Source of the DNA: Exiguobacterium oxidotolerans JCM 12280
GTDB lineage: Bacteria; Bacillota; Bacilli; Exiguobacteriales; Exiguobacteriaceae
Length of the DNA stretch: 64,000 nt
Assembly (NCBI RefSeq): GCF_000702625.1
Contig: NZ_JNIS01000001.1
Span: forward strand, 1,839,001 to 1,903,000
Reading direction: 5' to 3'
Shown here: positions 26,250 through 34,373 of the stretch, in pieces
How positions within the stretch are numbered: position 1 is the first letter of the stretch
How the letters are laid out: the number at the start of each line of letters is the position of its first letter
Notes under the pieces: model-generated
What the model saw: only the letters and a program-made list of their open reading frames with translations
What the model was told of the DNA's origin: nothing
Databases searched by the model: none
Position numbers and translations under genes: made by a program

Positions 26250-26650
26250 GTGTTATCCCTCCTTGTCGTGAACTGCCGGAGACGGCGCGTCCCGAGCGCG
26301 TAACCGAGGTACGAACAAAATAATCCGCCGAATAGACTAAGGAGGACATAAAGTACGGCGAAGCCATATAGACTGGTCCGCAGTAACGTGACCGCTTCGA
26401 CGCTAAACGTCGAGAATGTCGTGAACGAGCCGATGAAGCCTGTTCCGAGCGCCGTCATCGCATATTGATGAAGTAAATTTGTGCGGAATAAAAAGTGGGT
26501 GGCATACCCTAAAACGAAACAGCCGAGAAGATTAATGCAGACCGTTGCGACGGGGAACGTCCCTGTCGCTAGTTGACCGATTGCTAGACTCAGACCGTAT
26601 CGTGCTGAGGCGCCGAGTACACCGGCGAAACCGACTAAAACATAAAGCAT
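26246..26650 (-). CDS. crcB: fluoride channel FluC/CrcB, first subunit gene
   Basis: 134 aa with four helices and the signature GFIGSFTTFSTF; the N-terminus FAGVLGASARYGLS fits the family. It is co-transcribed with the downstream paralogue. I start it at MLYVLVG, since CrcB proteins begin right at helix 1; an in-frame ATG four codons upstream abuts its GAGG with no spacer. The short leader does not contain a recognisable fluoride riboswitch. A TTGACG...TATGTT pair upstream could be its promoter. Confidence 0.9.
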   Translation of the reverse strand: MLYVLVGFAGVLGASARYGLSLAIGQLATGTFPVATVCINLLGCFVLGYATHFLFRTNLLHQYAMTALGTGFIGSFTTFSTFSVEAVTLLRTSLYGFAVLYVLLSLFGGLFCSYLGYALGTRRLRQFTTRRDNT

Positions 26651-26733
26651 TCTATCATCCATCCTCTACCTGTATCGTGTTTTCAACATACGCTGTTTTG
26701 AATCGAAGCGTCAAGTAGGTAAAAAAGAACCAC

Positions 26734-26761
26734 TAAACCTCTCTTCCTTCACAACCGATAG
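26734..26761 (+). promoter_or_regulatory. sigma-D-type motility promoter of the chemoreceptor
   Basis: TAAA (26734-26737), 16-bp spacer, ACCGATAG (26754-26761). This is close to the sigma-D consensus TAAA-N15-GCCGATAT and suits a chemotaxis gene. Transcription would start near 26768, which excludes the ATG at 26762 as the start codon. Confidence 0.75.
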
Positions 26762-26794
26762 ATGACTATACGAACAAGAGAAGGAGTTTTGCAG

Positions 26795-28270
26795 ATGGTA
26801 TCGCCGCTCGAACAGCTCAGTACTAAAATCTTATCGCGTCTCATCCCGACATTGATTACAGTCGCCCATCCGTTGATTTTCATTTTTGCCCAGATGGATT
26901 ACGTTTCGATGCAAGCTTTTTATCAATTTTTAATCGGTGGTGTGCTATTGACTGTGGCGTTACTCGCCGGGCATCATTTTTTCGGACAATATTCGAGTGG
27001 CAAGTACATCCAAATCGCGTTGACATACATGGTACTCGCCCTTGTCATTATTACCTTACCGACAGAGAGTATTTGGACGATTGCCTATCTATACCTCGTT
27101 ATGTCGGTCGTCTACTTGATTCCCCGGATTGTCGTGATGGCGGGAGTACTCGGTCTGCTCGAACTCGTCATGTTTACAAGCATCGGAACGGTTGAGTTTA
27201 CGAATCTGTTCGACTTGATTGTTGCGCTCGTTATTTACTTGATGACGTTCGCAGCTGCCGTCTTTGTTGCTGTGTTCGGTCGCAACGTCATGACGGAAGT
27301 TCAGCGTCAACAGGAAAAAGCGGAGACGTATGCAGAAGTTTCGCGGACGACGCTTGCTCAGTCCGCTGCGACTGCGACAGATGTGACGACGTTTACGGAA
27401 GAAATGAGTGAAACGGTCGATACGGCAAAAGCGTCATTCGAAAAAATCGATGATGCGATGAAGATGCTTGCTGCGAACTCGGCGAAAAATGCGACATCCG
27501 TCCGGCAAATTCGGCAAATGAACGAAAGTAACGTCCAGTCGCTTGCCGATGTCACATTAGCCGTCGACCGGGCACTTGAGCGAAGTTCGTCATCGAAAGT
27601 CACGGCAGAGAACAGTCAAGAGACAATCAGTGAAGCGGGTGAGTCACTCCAACAATTGACGGTCAGCATGGGTGAGTCCGTGACGTCATTCGGTCAGCTC
27701 GCAGGACGATTCCAAGAAATCGTGACGATCACGTCGAGCATCAATGCCATCGCGACGCAAACGAATTTACTAAGTTTGAATGCTTCAATCGAAGCGGCAC
27801 GCGCCGGAGAATTCGGAAAAGGATTCACCGTCGTCGCCCAAGAAATTCGTAACTTGTCGTCACAAACGGCAGAAGCGTCAAAAGAAATCAATCAAATCAT
27901 CGAGCGCGTCGAACGTGACGTGACGAATACGGGAAGTGCGATCAATGCGAGCACGACGTTACTTCGTCAGCAAGAGGAGCGGATGCAGCGGAGTCAGGAA
28001 GCCTTGCAGACGATTGCAGCGGATTCGTCGGATTCAGTCCAAGCAATCAGCGGTGCCCGTCAGCAATTCGCTACGATTACGAGTAGCTTAACGGATATCA
28101 CGCAGGCGACAGAACAGCTGGATGCCTTCATGGATCTGTTATTGACGAGCAGTGATCAGTTATCCGGTCTGACGCGCTCACAAGTCGAACAGATTCGTGA
28201 TTTACAGCACGCGATTCATGCGTTGAACGCGACGGCATCGACGCTGCGTGAGACGACGCAAAAAGGTTAA
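26795..28270 (+). CDS. methyl-accepting chemotaxis protein without extracellular sensor domain
   Basis: 491 aa. The first ~180 residues are about six closely spaced helices with almost no external loop, so ligands may be sensed within the membrane. A long cytoplasmic coiled coil follows, with the CheA/CheW-binding tip [20 protein letters not shown]. No Cache domain is present and a HAMP domain is not obvious. The start is the ATG eight bases after AGGAG; an upstream ATG lies at the transcription start predicted by the sigma-D-type promoter. It ends at a terminator. Confidence 0.9.
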   Translation: MVSPLEQLSTKILSRLIPTLITVAHPLIFIFAQMDYVSMQAFYQFLIGGVLLTVALLAGHHFFGQYSSGKYIQIALTYMVLALVIITLPTESIWTIAYLYLVMSVVYLIPRIVVMAGVLGLLELVMFTSIGTVEFTNLFDLIVALVIYLMTFAAAVFVAVFGRNVMTEVQRQQEKAETYAEVSRTTLAQSAATATDVTTFTEEMSETVDTAKASFEKIDDAMKMLAANSAKNATSVRQIRQMNESNVQSLADVTLAVDRALERSSSSKVTAENSQETISEAGESLQQLTVSMGESVTSFGQLAGRFQEIVTITSSINAIATQTNLLSLNASIEAARAGEFGKGFTVVAQEIRNLSSQTAEASKEINQIIERVERDVTNTGSAINASTTLLRQQEERMQRSQEALQTIAADSSDSVQAISGARQQFATITSSLTDITQATEQLDAFMDLLLTSSDQLSGLTRSQVEQIRDLQHAIHALNATASTLRETTQKG

Positions 28271-28275
28271 CAAAT

Positions 28276-28307
28276 AAGCACACCGCCCTACACGCGGTGT
28301 GCTTTTT
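28276..28307 (+). terminator. terminator after the chemoreceptor
   Basis: Stem AAGCACACCGC / GCGGTGTGCTT followed by TTT. Confidence 0.88.
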
Positions 28308-28351
28308 CGTTTGTGGAACAAGCAGAATGGGAACATAGTAAAAGTGAATGA

Positions 28352-28764
28352 TTGAACTACCCCCACCTACGCTACGCTAAGAGGTGGAGGATTCCTGAGT
28401 TATCCGACCTATCGATCGAAACGTTATCAGGCTAACCCCGTCGTCCCGACGGTTGAAAGTTAATCTTGTCCGTTTCTTTTGTGCGGATGCCTACTCTGCT
28501 TGGTTTTCGCTACTTCGGTCATCCGCAAGGTGAACGTTGAAGATTTTACGTGACAGACGAACTTCCTGTCACAACCCTATATCTTCAGTTTTCAAAGAAC
28601 GTGACATTTTAATTGTTCCTGCTTTTGCTTGTTGTTAAACCAAAAAAATGTAGGGCAATTGATGTGTCGTAAGACACACCTTGCCCGAAGGCGATTCATC
28701 TCCCACCTACGCTGGGCTTCGCCCCAAGACGCTTAGAGGTGGGAGTATTCTCGCCTGATTTTTG
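28352..28764 (-). mobile_element. non-autonomous IS200/IS605 derivative with omega-RNA-like region
   Basis: About 410 bp with no gene. Both ends carry subterminal hairpins built on CCCACCTACGCT...GAGGTGGG. Read on the minus strand, the left end is at ~28764 (GAATACTCCCACC...GGTGGGAGATGAATCGCC) and the right end at ~28352 (AGGAATCCTCCACCTC... to GGGGGTAGTTCAATC). The segment before the right end, with CAACCGTCGGGACGACGGGG, resembles the 3' untranslated omega-RNA region of tnpB elements. tnpA and tnpB are missing. A TTTAT, a plausible target motif, abuts the left end. The family call rests on remembered end sequences. Confidence 0.72.
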
Positions 28765-28787
28765 ATAAATTAAAGGAGGACGATGAG

Positions 28788-29717
28788 ATGAAAGCAGCGT
28801 ATATCGAACAATATGGTGGATCGGATGAGTTCAAGGTAGGAGAGATTGAGCAACCGACGATTGGTGTAGACGATGTATTGATTGAAGTTCATGCAGCGAG
28901 CGTCAACCCGGTTGATTGGAAGTTACGTGAAGGGTACTTAAAAGAGATGCTCAGTTACGACATGCCGCTCGTCATCGGTTGGGATGTATCGGGTGTTATC
29001 AAAGAAGTCGGAGCGAACGTGACCGATTTGAAGGTCGGAGATGAAGTCTTCAGCCGCCCGGATATTGCCCGTCAAGGCACATATGCCGAGTATGTTGCGG
29101 TCGATGCCCATCTTGTCGTCAAAAAACCGGCTTCGCTGAGCTTTGAGGAGGCCGCATCACTCCCACTCGTCGCACATACGGCGTGGCAAGTCATGTTCGA
29201 AGTGATGGATGCGAAACCAGGCGACCGGATTTTCATCGGTGCCGGTTCAGGTGGCGTCGGGACGGTCGCAATCCAGCTCGCGAAAGCACATGGCTTGTAT
29301 GTCGTCACGTCAACGAGCACGCCGAACGTCGATTGGGTCAGTGAACTCGGAGCCGATGAAGTCATCGACTATAAACAACAAGACCCGGCAGACAGCGTGC
29401 GTGACCTCGATTTCGTTTTCGATACGATGGGGGGAGACGGACAGGGCAAACTGTACAACATGCTTAAAGAAAATGGGATGCTCGTCTCAATTTCAACGCC
29501 GCCGAACGAAGAGGAAGCAAAACAGGCGAAGGCACGCGTCGAATATGTCTTCATGCAGCCGACAGGCGAACGGATGAAAAAAATTGCGGAAGCCGTCGAA
29601 AAAGGTGAACTGAAACCCGTCGTCGACCGGATCTTTGATCTTGAGGATACGAAACAAGCCCATGATTACGGAGAAGAAGGGCATGCGAAAGGCAAGATCG
29701 TCATTAAAGTGAAATGA
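28788..29717 (+). CDS. NADP-dependent MDR oxidoreductase (zinc-free)
   Basis: 309 aa, quinone oxidoreductase-like medium-chain dehydrogenase. It has a GroES-like N-domain (VNPVDWKLREGYLKEM) and a Rossmann fold with IGAGSGGVGTVAIQLAK. No zinc cysteines. It probably reduces quinones or activated alkenes with NADPH. RBS AAAGGAGG lies nine bases from the ATG and only a few bases from the end of the IS200/IS605 derivative, which therefore occupies the place of its promoter. The gene is intact. Confidence 0.86.
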   Translation: MKAAYIEQYGGSDEFKVGEIEQPTIGVDDVLIEVHAASVNPVDWKLREGYLKEMLSYDMPLVIGWDVSGVIKEVGANVTDLKVGDEVFSRPDIARQGTYAEYVAVDAHLVVKKPASLSFEEAASLPLVAHTAWQVMFEVMDAKPGDRIFIGAGSGGVGTVAIQLAKAHGLYVVTSTSTPNVDWVSELGADEVIDYKQQDPADSVRDLDFVFDTMGGDGQGKLYNMLKENGMLVSISTPPNEEEAKQAKARVEYVFMQPTGERMKKIAEAVEKGELKPVVDRIFDLEDTKQAHDYGEEGHAKGKIVIKVK

Positions 29718-29721
29718 CCTA

Positions 29722-29761
29722 AGAACGTCTTGACTCAAACTTTGAGCCAAGGCGTTTTTTA
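29722..29761 (+). terminator. terminator after oxidoreductase
   Basis: Stem AACGTCTTG-CTCAAA / TTTGAG-CAAGGCGTT with a T-run. Confidence 0.82.
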
Positions 29762-29884
29762 AACGTCATTTTACATACCATAGCAAAAAAACAACCTGGT
29801 TAAAAATAATAAAAGGTCAACCTCTTGCCTCTTTCTATACTAGGGACATCACATTACTAGTCAAAGGAAAGAGGAGGAAGAAAC

Positions 29885-30460
29885 ATGAAAAAAGTAATCA
29901 AGTGGGGCGCGTTTCTCGTCATCGGGTTCATCATTCTCTCAGCATTACTAAACAGCGAAGAACCAAAAACAGCGGAGCCGGAAACGACCGTGGAAGGGAA
30001 GGAAGAAAAAGAAACAACGAAACCAAAGGCGGTTGCAAAGCCGGCCGTAAAAAAAGTGATTCCGAAGGTGGGCGATCAAGTGAACGTCGGCAAATTGACC
30101 TATACCGTCAATGACGTCAAACAGGTCGCGACTCTCAGTAACGCATTAGGTGAAAAAAAGACGTCGGGTCAATTTCTCGTCGTTGACGTGACGATTTTGA
30201 ATCGGGACAAGGAAGAACGGTTCGTCGACAGCGAAATGTTTAAAGTCAAAGTCGGCGATACCGAATATTCAGCAGATGCAGAACTCGGTTCTTATGCGAA
30301 CGAAGGCGGACTCGGATTTTTCCTGGAGACGATCAATCCGAATATCGAAAAACAAGGAAAGATTGTATTCGAGCTACCGAAGAATGCAAAAGGATACGTG
30401 CTCGAAGTCTCATCCGGTTTCGGCTGGGCCGGTGGAGAGTCGAAACAAATTAAGTTATGA
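29885..30460 (+). CDS. DUF4352 protein with N-terminal membrane anchor
   Basis: 191 aa. A signal-anchor helix (WGAFLVIGFIILSALL) is followed by a Lys/Glu/Thr/Pro-rich linker (residues ~24-60) and a DUF4352/telokin-like beta-sandwich (~61-191), recognisable by the pattern GQFLVVDVTILNRDKEE. No lipobox Cys. The domain is extracytoplasmic and of unknown function; relatives occur near stress and wall genes. Start ATG after GAGGAGGAAG. Its stop is followed almost at once by element C and no terminator hairpin lies between. Confidence 0.8.
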   Translation: MKKVIKWGAFLVIGFIILSALLNSEEPKTAEPETTVEGKEEKETTKPKAVAKPAVKKVIPKVGDQVNVGKLTYTVNDVKQVATLSNALGEKKTSGQFLVVDVTILNRDKEERFVDSEMFKVKVGDTEYSADAELGSYANEGGLGFFLETINPNIEKQGKIVFELPKNAKGYVLEVSSGFGWAGGESKQIKL

Positions 30461-30465
30461 CACAA

Positions 30466-30795
30466 GGTACAATAGACAAAGTGCGATCGGGAGATCAAGC
30501 GTCTTTTTTCGTTGCTTTCCTCGGGCGAGGCGCAAGCCGTTGCTCCTTGATCCTAACGGACAATGAGCAGGGTCTTGCCTGCCTCTGAAAGTGCGTTAAA
30601 AACGCACTTTTCCCCGCAGGAGTCAACGAAACGCGACGCTTTTAGATAATACCGTGAAAGAAATCCAGTCATGCAGACGGTTTAGGGCGAAATCCGTCTC
30701 GCATCGCTTTGAAGACGAGGCGAGACAGGGAAGCGCGACCGGATTGTCTCTGGTTATCGTATGTTCACGCTTCATAAGAGTTTGTCTACACGCTG
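30466..30795 (+). repeat. dispersed terminator-associated element, copy C
   Basis: About 330 bp, no credible gene. Left end AATAGACAAAGTGCG, right end CTTCATAAGAGTTTGTCTAC then ACGCT. It matches copies A and B across the core (CCTCGGGCGAGGCGCAAGCC, GGTCTTGCCTGCCTCTGAAA, the GTGCG/CGCAC hairpin). The right end abuts the terminator hairpin of the minus-strand nucleotidyltransferase, as in A and B. No second hairpin copy lies at the left end, which runs straight into the end of the DUF4352 gene. Confidence 0.75.
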
Positions 30796-30828
30796 AAACT
30801 CCCTTCCGATGTGGAAGGGAGTTTTTTT
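30796..30828. terminator. terminator hairpin abutting element C
   Basis: Stem AAACTCCCTTCC / GGAAGGGAGTTT; T-run on the plus strand, element end on the minus-strand exit side. Confidence 0.82.
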
Positions 30829-30865
30829 GTTGATCAAGTGATATCTGACAAAAGCGACAACCTGT

Positions 30866-31639
30866 TCAGTGGGAAACAGACGTTGAGCGGAGGAGACGGT
30901 CGAGTAACATAAGTGTCTCCGGCTGATCCTGTAATGTCGTCTGCAAAAAGGAGCGTTCTTGTTCGAGTAACGCAGCATAGCGACGCCCAGCTTCTTGATG
31001 TGTCGCCGGAACGAGAACGTCATAAACGGCTTCGAACGGGACACGCTGGTCGTCCGGTAAGTAATCTGGAATCGTCTTCAGTCCGAGTTGGGCCCGTTCC
31101 GGCAGATGGTGGTGCAACAGGACTTTGGCGAACTTCGTCAACGCACTGCGTAACATTTCGACCGCCCATAAGCCGTTGCCGCGTGCGGCGGCTTTTTGAT
31201 ACTGAAAGTAAAACCAAACGGCGTCAATCGCCTCGTCTTCGAATTCCTGCTGCGACAGGGTCAGAGAACTCTCTTCGATAAACGGGGCTAACTGATTTTT
31301 TGGATCATATAGGACGCGGATGGCATCTTTTTGATTTAACGAAGCAACCGTGACGGTAAATAAGTCGACATGTAACAGATCATCGTAGACGGCAATCATT
31401 TGCGGGGCGACGATGAACAGATCATCGTGCCAAATGACGGGCCGATACGCTTCGAGGTGCGCCAGGCGGCGCGGTAAGAATTCCGAAACGGTTTCTTCCG
31501 CGACGAGACAGTAGAGGTCGAGATCGGAATGGAAATCTTCTTCCCCCCGACCGAACGAGCCTTTCAAAAAAATCGCTTCGACGGTCGGATCCTGTTTGAG
31601 CCGGTCTGTAAGTTGTTCGATGGCATATAGCTGGTGCAT
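30866..31639 (-). CDS. nucleotidyltransferase-fold protein (aminoglycoside adenylyltransferase-like)
   Basis: 257 aa. The pol-beta nucleotidyltransferase motif GSFGRGEEDFHSDLDLYCL is at residues ~27-45, with the Mg-binding Asp pair (SDLDLY) and a third acidic residue in LLHVDLFTV. The C-terminal helical half (HEPN-like length) is not further recognised. Related proteins adenylylate aminoglycosides or lincosamides, but many have unknown targets, and resistance cannot be inferred. Start ATG after GAAGGAG. Monocistronic; the exit-side terminator abuts element C. Confidence 0.8.
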   Translation of the reverse strand: MHQLYAIEQLTDRLKQDPTVEAIFLKGSFGRGEEDFHSDLDLYCLVAEETVSEFLPRRLAHLEAYRPVIWHDDLFIVAPQMIAVYDDLLHVDLFTVTVASLNQKDAIRVLYDPKNQLAPFIEESSLTLSQQEFEDEAIDAVWFYFQYQKAAARGNGLWAVEMLRSALTKFAKVLLHHHLPERAQLGLKTIPDYLPDDQRVPFEAVYDVLVPATHQEAGRRYAALLEQERSFLQTTLQDQPETLMLLDRLLRSTSVSH

Positions 31640-31758
31640 AAGTAAGTCACTCCTTCAAGCAGTCTATTTCTTCAGTATACGTGAAATAAGGGAGATTATT
31701 CCATTGTCATTTTTTACTGATTGCTTAAATCGCGTGAGGAAAGAAAAAACAACTACAC

Positions 31759-31791
31759 AAAAAAGGGCTGGCTCAAAAGCCATCCCTTTGG
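31759..31791 (-). terminator. terminator of the HxlR-type regulator
   Basis: Stem AAAGGG-TGGCT / AGCCA-CCCTTT, with a T-run on the minus strand. Confidence 0.85.
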
Positions 31792-31812
31792 ATCATCAGC
31801 CGTTTCAAATAC

Positions 31813-32172
31813 TTAGTGCAAAGAAGCTGCCTTCTGTTCTTGTTCTTTTTGTTCCATATGTGCGGCATGCTGTTCGCCCCAATGGTTCATCGCATGGAGG
31901 ATTGGCATGAGTGTCCGCCCGTAATCCGTTAAGGAGTATTCGACACGGGGTGGAACGACTTGGTAGATTTCACGGTGTACGATATCGTTTAGCTCAAGTT
32001 CACGCAGTTGTGCCGTCAACATCTTTTGGGTGATGTTCGGTAGATGTCGTTTTAATTCACTGAAGCGGAGTGTCCCGTGCGTGATGAGCTCAAGCAAAAT
32101 CGATGGTTTCCATTTCCCCGTCAAAATCTCGAGTGCAGTCTCGACGCGACAGATGGGTGTCTCTTGCATCAT
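31813..32172 (-). CDS. HxlR-family regulator (YodB/CatR type)
   Basis: 119 aa winged-helix repressor. The conserved N-terminal Cys8 (ICRVETALEILTGKWK) is at the place of the redox-sensing Cys of YodB and CatR, which respond to quinones and diamide. The recognition region is RFSELKRHLPNITQKMLTAQLRELE. The gene is divergent from a CatE-like ring-cleaving dioxygenase, the natural target. Two adjacent ATGs lie at the start; GGAGG spacing fits the second slightly better. A TAGT..ACTA dyad in the shared promoter is a candidate operator. Confidence 0.86.
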   Translation of the reverse strand: MMQETPICRVETALEILTGKWKPSILLELITHGTLRFSELKRHLPNITQKMLTAQLRELELNDIVHREIYQVVPPRVEYSLTDYGRTLMPILHAMNHWGEQHAAHMEQKEQEQKAASLH

Positions 32173-32185
32173 CGTTCCTCCTTCG

Positions 32186-32207
32186 TAGTATCTTTTTAGA
32201 AACTATA
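32186..32207. promoter_or_regulatory. candidate HxlR operator
   Basis: TAGTATC-TTTTTA-GAAACTATA forms a partial dyad (TAGT/ACTA) in the 118-bp divergent region between the HxlR gene and the dioxygenase. It is similar in style to YodB/CatR sites, but the dyad is short. Confidence 0.35.
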
Positions 32208-32290
32208 CCACTTTTTTGTACCTACTTCCGTTCCCGCTGCTTCCGGGGGATAATGAACCTAGAAAGTGAACGTACAGGAGGAATAACCAT

Positions 32291-33142
32291 ATGACAATCC
32301 ATTCAGAGATTACGCTCGGACCGGTCAGCTTACGGATTACGGATTTAGAACAATCGATTTCATTTTACCGCGATTTACTCGGACTAACGGTACTCGAACA
32401 GACAGGGAACACAGCGACACTCGGTGCAAAAACAACACCACTCGTCCTGTTGGAAGAACGGGTGGACGCGCGACGTCTTCCACCTAACTCGGTCGCAGGA
32501 CTGTATCATTTCGCGATTTTATTGCCAAGCCGAAAAGAACTTGGGTTCGTCATCCGCAACTTGATTGCAAATGACGTTGATCTTGGTCAAGGCGACCATC
32601 TCGTCAGTGAAGCGTTTTATTTATCCGATCCGGACGGGAACGGGATTGAGATTTATGCCGATCGTCCGCGGGAGACGTGGTCCTATGAGGCGAACGGGGA
32701 CGTCAAGATGACGACAGACTCCGTCGATTGGCAAAGCATGCTCATTGAAGCAGGCGAAGAAGACTGGCACGGGATGCCGGCAGATACGGTCATGGGACAC
32801 GTGCATTTCCATGTCAAATCACTTGAAGCCGGGCGGAAGTTTTATGTCGAGACGCTTGGTTTTGAAGTAGCAGCGGATGCGTCACGGATGAAAGCCTTGT
32901 TCGTTGCAGCTAACGGTTATCACCACCATATCGGAATGAACCTCTGGGCAGGACCGGACGCACCAAAGACACCGGCTGATGCCGTCGGACTAAGTTATTG
33001 GACATTGGTCTACCCGGACAAATCCGTGTTAGAAGAAGCAGTTGCGGCAATCGATGCTTCGCTCTACCAAGTAGAGCTGACGGAAGACGCGGTGTACATC
33101 ACGGATGATGCCGGCATTACGGCACGACTGGTTACGAAATAA
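32291..33142 (+). CDS. catE: VOC-family extradiol dioxygenase / glyoxalase (CatE-like)
   Basis: 283 aa with two VOC modules (about 1-130 and 160-283). Metal ligands visible include His in YHFAILLPS and VHFHVKS and Glu in GIEIYADRP. The size and order fit the B. subtilis CatE/MhqO type catechol-2,3-dioxygenases, which open catechol or hydroquinone rings during electrophile stress. Its divergence from a YodB/CatR-type regulator supports this. A glyoxalase or bleomycin-resistance role is the alternative. ATG start after AGGAGGAATAA. Confidence 0.85.
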   Translation: MTIHSEITLGPVSLRITDLEQSISFYRDLLGLTVLEQTGNTATLGAKTTPLVLLEERVDARRLPPNSVAGLYHFAILLPSRKELGFVIRNLIANDVDLGQGDHLVSEAFYLSDPDGNGIEIYADRPRETWSYEANGDVKMTTDSVDWQSMLIEAGEEDWHGMPADTVMGHVHFHVKSLEAGRKFYVETLGFEVAADASRMKALFVAANGYHHHIGMNLWAGPDAPKTPADAVGLSYWTLVYPDKSVLEEAVAAIDASLYQVELTEDAVYITDDAGITARLVTK

Positions 33143-33144
33143 TG

Positions 33145-33179
33145 AAAAATGGACCTTCTCATTGGAGAGGGTCCATTTT
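33145..33179 (+). terminator. terminator between convergent genes
   Basis: Stem AAAATGGACC / GGTCCATTTT, usable from both sides. Confidence 0.88.
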
Positions 33180-33184
33180 GTCAG

Positions 33185-33979
33185 TTAATTTTGTCCGGAT
33201 AAAGCAGACGGGGCATTGCCATCATAACGACTGACAAGTTCATATGGTCGGACGGTATAGAGGGCATGCGGCAAATAAACGGGATTCATCGCATCGAGGG
33301 CGCGGATTTGGAAATGCTCCCGTTTGATATAGGTGTCGACATTCTCACGCGTGACTGGGAAGAAGCCGACGTCCGTCGTCTCGCCTTCTTGTGCTTGTAA
33401 TTCACCGCTGACGTACGTCCCGCGGAAGGCGACGCAGATGATATGACTTGATATATTTTGGTAGATGCCGGTAATGCCGTCGATCGCGACGTCAACACCG
33501 GTTTCTTCTTTGACTTCACGTTTAACGGCGTCAAGAATCGATTCATTGTTTTCAACTTGTCCACCCGGTAACTCATACGTGTCGCCACGCTGAAGGTTGC
33601 GGACAAGCAAGACTTCACCAGCATCGTTCGTTATATAGGCGGTGACACTGACGATTGCACGGGGTGGCGTATAGACACCTGTCGCCGTCATGAAGTCTTC
33701 CGTCGATTTGATGTAGAGGTTTTTCCCGAGGCGGGCGCGTTTCTTCATCGCTTCTCGGCGTAAGGCGCTGTTGCGGACATCACGGTCGACTTGCTCATAA
33801 TGCTCGCGATCGCGATATTCCCAAATGGCAATGACTTCATCTTCCGATTCCGTCACCCAGCGGCCGACAAGACGGGCACCATGACTGATTTGTAGGGGAA
33901 AGAGATAGGTGTGAAAGAACTCGGTAAATTCCTGTAGTCGTTCCGGGCGAATCGTATAGGTCTTCCGGCGATGTAACAT
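33185..33979 (-). CDS. NIPSNAP-NUDIX fusion protein
   Basis: 264 aa in two parts. Residues 1-~105 look like a NIPSNAP/dimeric alpha-beta-barrel domain (RRKTYTIRPERLQEFTEFFH, then EVIAIWEYRDREHYEQ). Residues ~112-250 are a NUDIX hydrolase with the box GGQVENNESILDAVKREVKE followed by ETGV, where REVKEE binds Mg2+. NUDIX enzymes cleave nucleoside-diphosphate-linked compounds; the substrate is unknown. The start is the ATG after GAGGAGGAA, not the in-frame codon 24 bp upstream. Confidence 0.82.
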   Translation of the reverse strand: MLHRRKTYTIRPERLQEFTEFFHTYLFPLQISHGARLVGRWVTESEDEVIAIWEYRDREHYEQVDRDVRNSALRREAMKKRARLGKNLYIKSTEDFMTATGVYTPPRAIVSVTAYITNDAGEVLLVRNLQRGDTYELPGGQVENNESILDAVKREVKEETGVDVAIDGITGIYQNISSHIICVAFRGTYVSGELQAQEGETTDVGFFPVTRENVDTYIKREHFQIRALDAMNPVYLPHALYTVRPYELVSRYDGNAPSALSGQN

Positions 33980-34083
33980 GAAAATTCCTCCTCTATCGTA
34001 CAAGCAGATATACGTTCAGGTTCTTTACTACACTTCTCTTCGTGTAAGCGGATTCCCTTCTTTTTCAAATGAATCAAGATAAC

Positions 34084-34117
34084 TAAAAAAACGACTTCAC
34101 GGGGAGCAAAGTCGTTT
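34084..34117 (-). terminator. orphan terminator behind the symporter fragment
   Basis: Stem AAACGACTT / AAGTCGTTT with a T-run on the minus strand. It serves no intact gene; it belongs to the symporter remnant just upstream. Confidence 0.82.
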
Positions 34118-34122
34118 CAGCC

Positions 34123-34258
34123 TCTAAGCAAAATCTCGTTCTTTTTTGTTATCAAGGAGTGATGGATGGCGTTTGATGGCATGGCTCATTTTGGCGATTG
34201 CACCGTCACCTGTGACGTTTGCTGCTGTACCGAAGCGGTCTTGTGCGCTATCAACGTA
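34123..34258 (-). pseudogene. C-terminal remnant of a DAACS-type dicarboxylate/glutamate symporter
   Basis: An unbroken frame of about 45 codons ends at TAG before an intact terminator. It reads DRFGTAANVTGDGAIAKM..., which is the extreme C-terminal motif of GltP/GltT-type cation symporters (RxxTxxNVxGD). Nothing upstream continues the homology: the sequence turns into A/T-rich DNA and then the promoter of a DedA gene on the other strand. The remaining ~400 codons are therefore deleted. Confidence 0.75.
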
Positions 34259-34373
34259 CAAAAATTAAAATTAAAATGTTTTCGGTTCAAAATACTTTGT
34301 TCGACAAAGAGCACTCAAAATCAAAAAAATCGGGCATACTGTCTGTATAGAGAAAAAAGGAAGTGATGAACTA

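Noticed and set aside
26651-26760. Possible fluoride riboswitch upstream of the crcB pair
   Set aside because: The short leader has no recognisable crcB-motif core (GGNGAUGGNGUUC-type sequence), so none is called.
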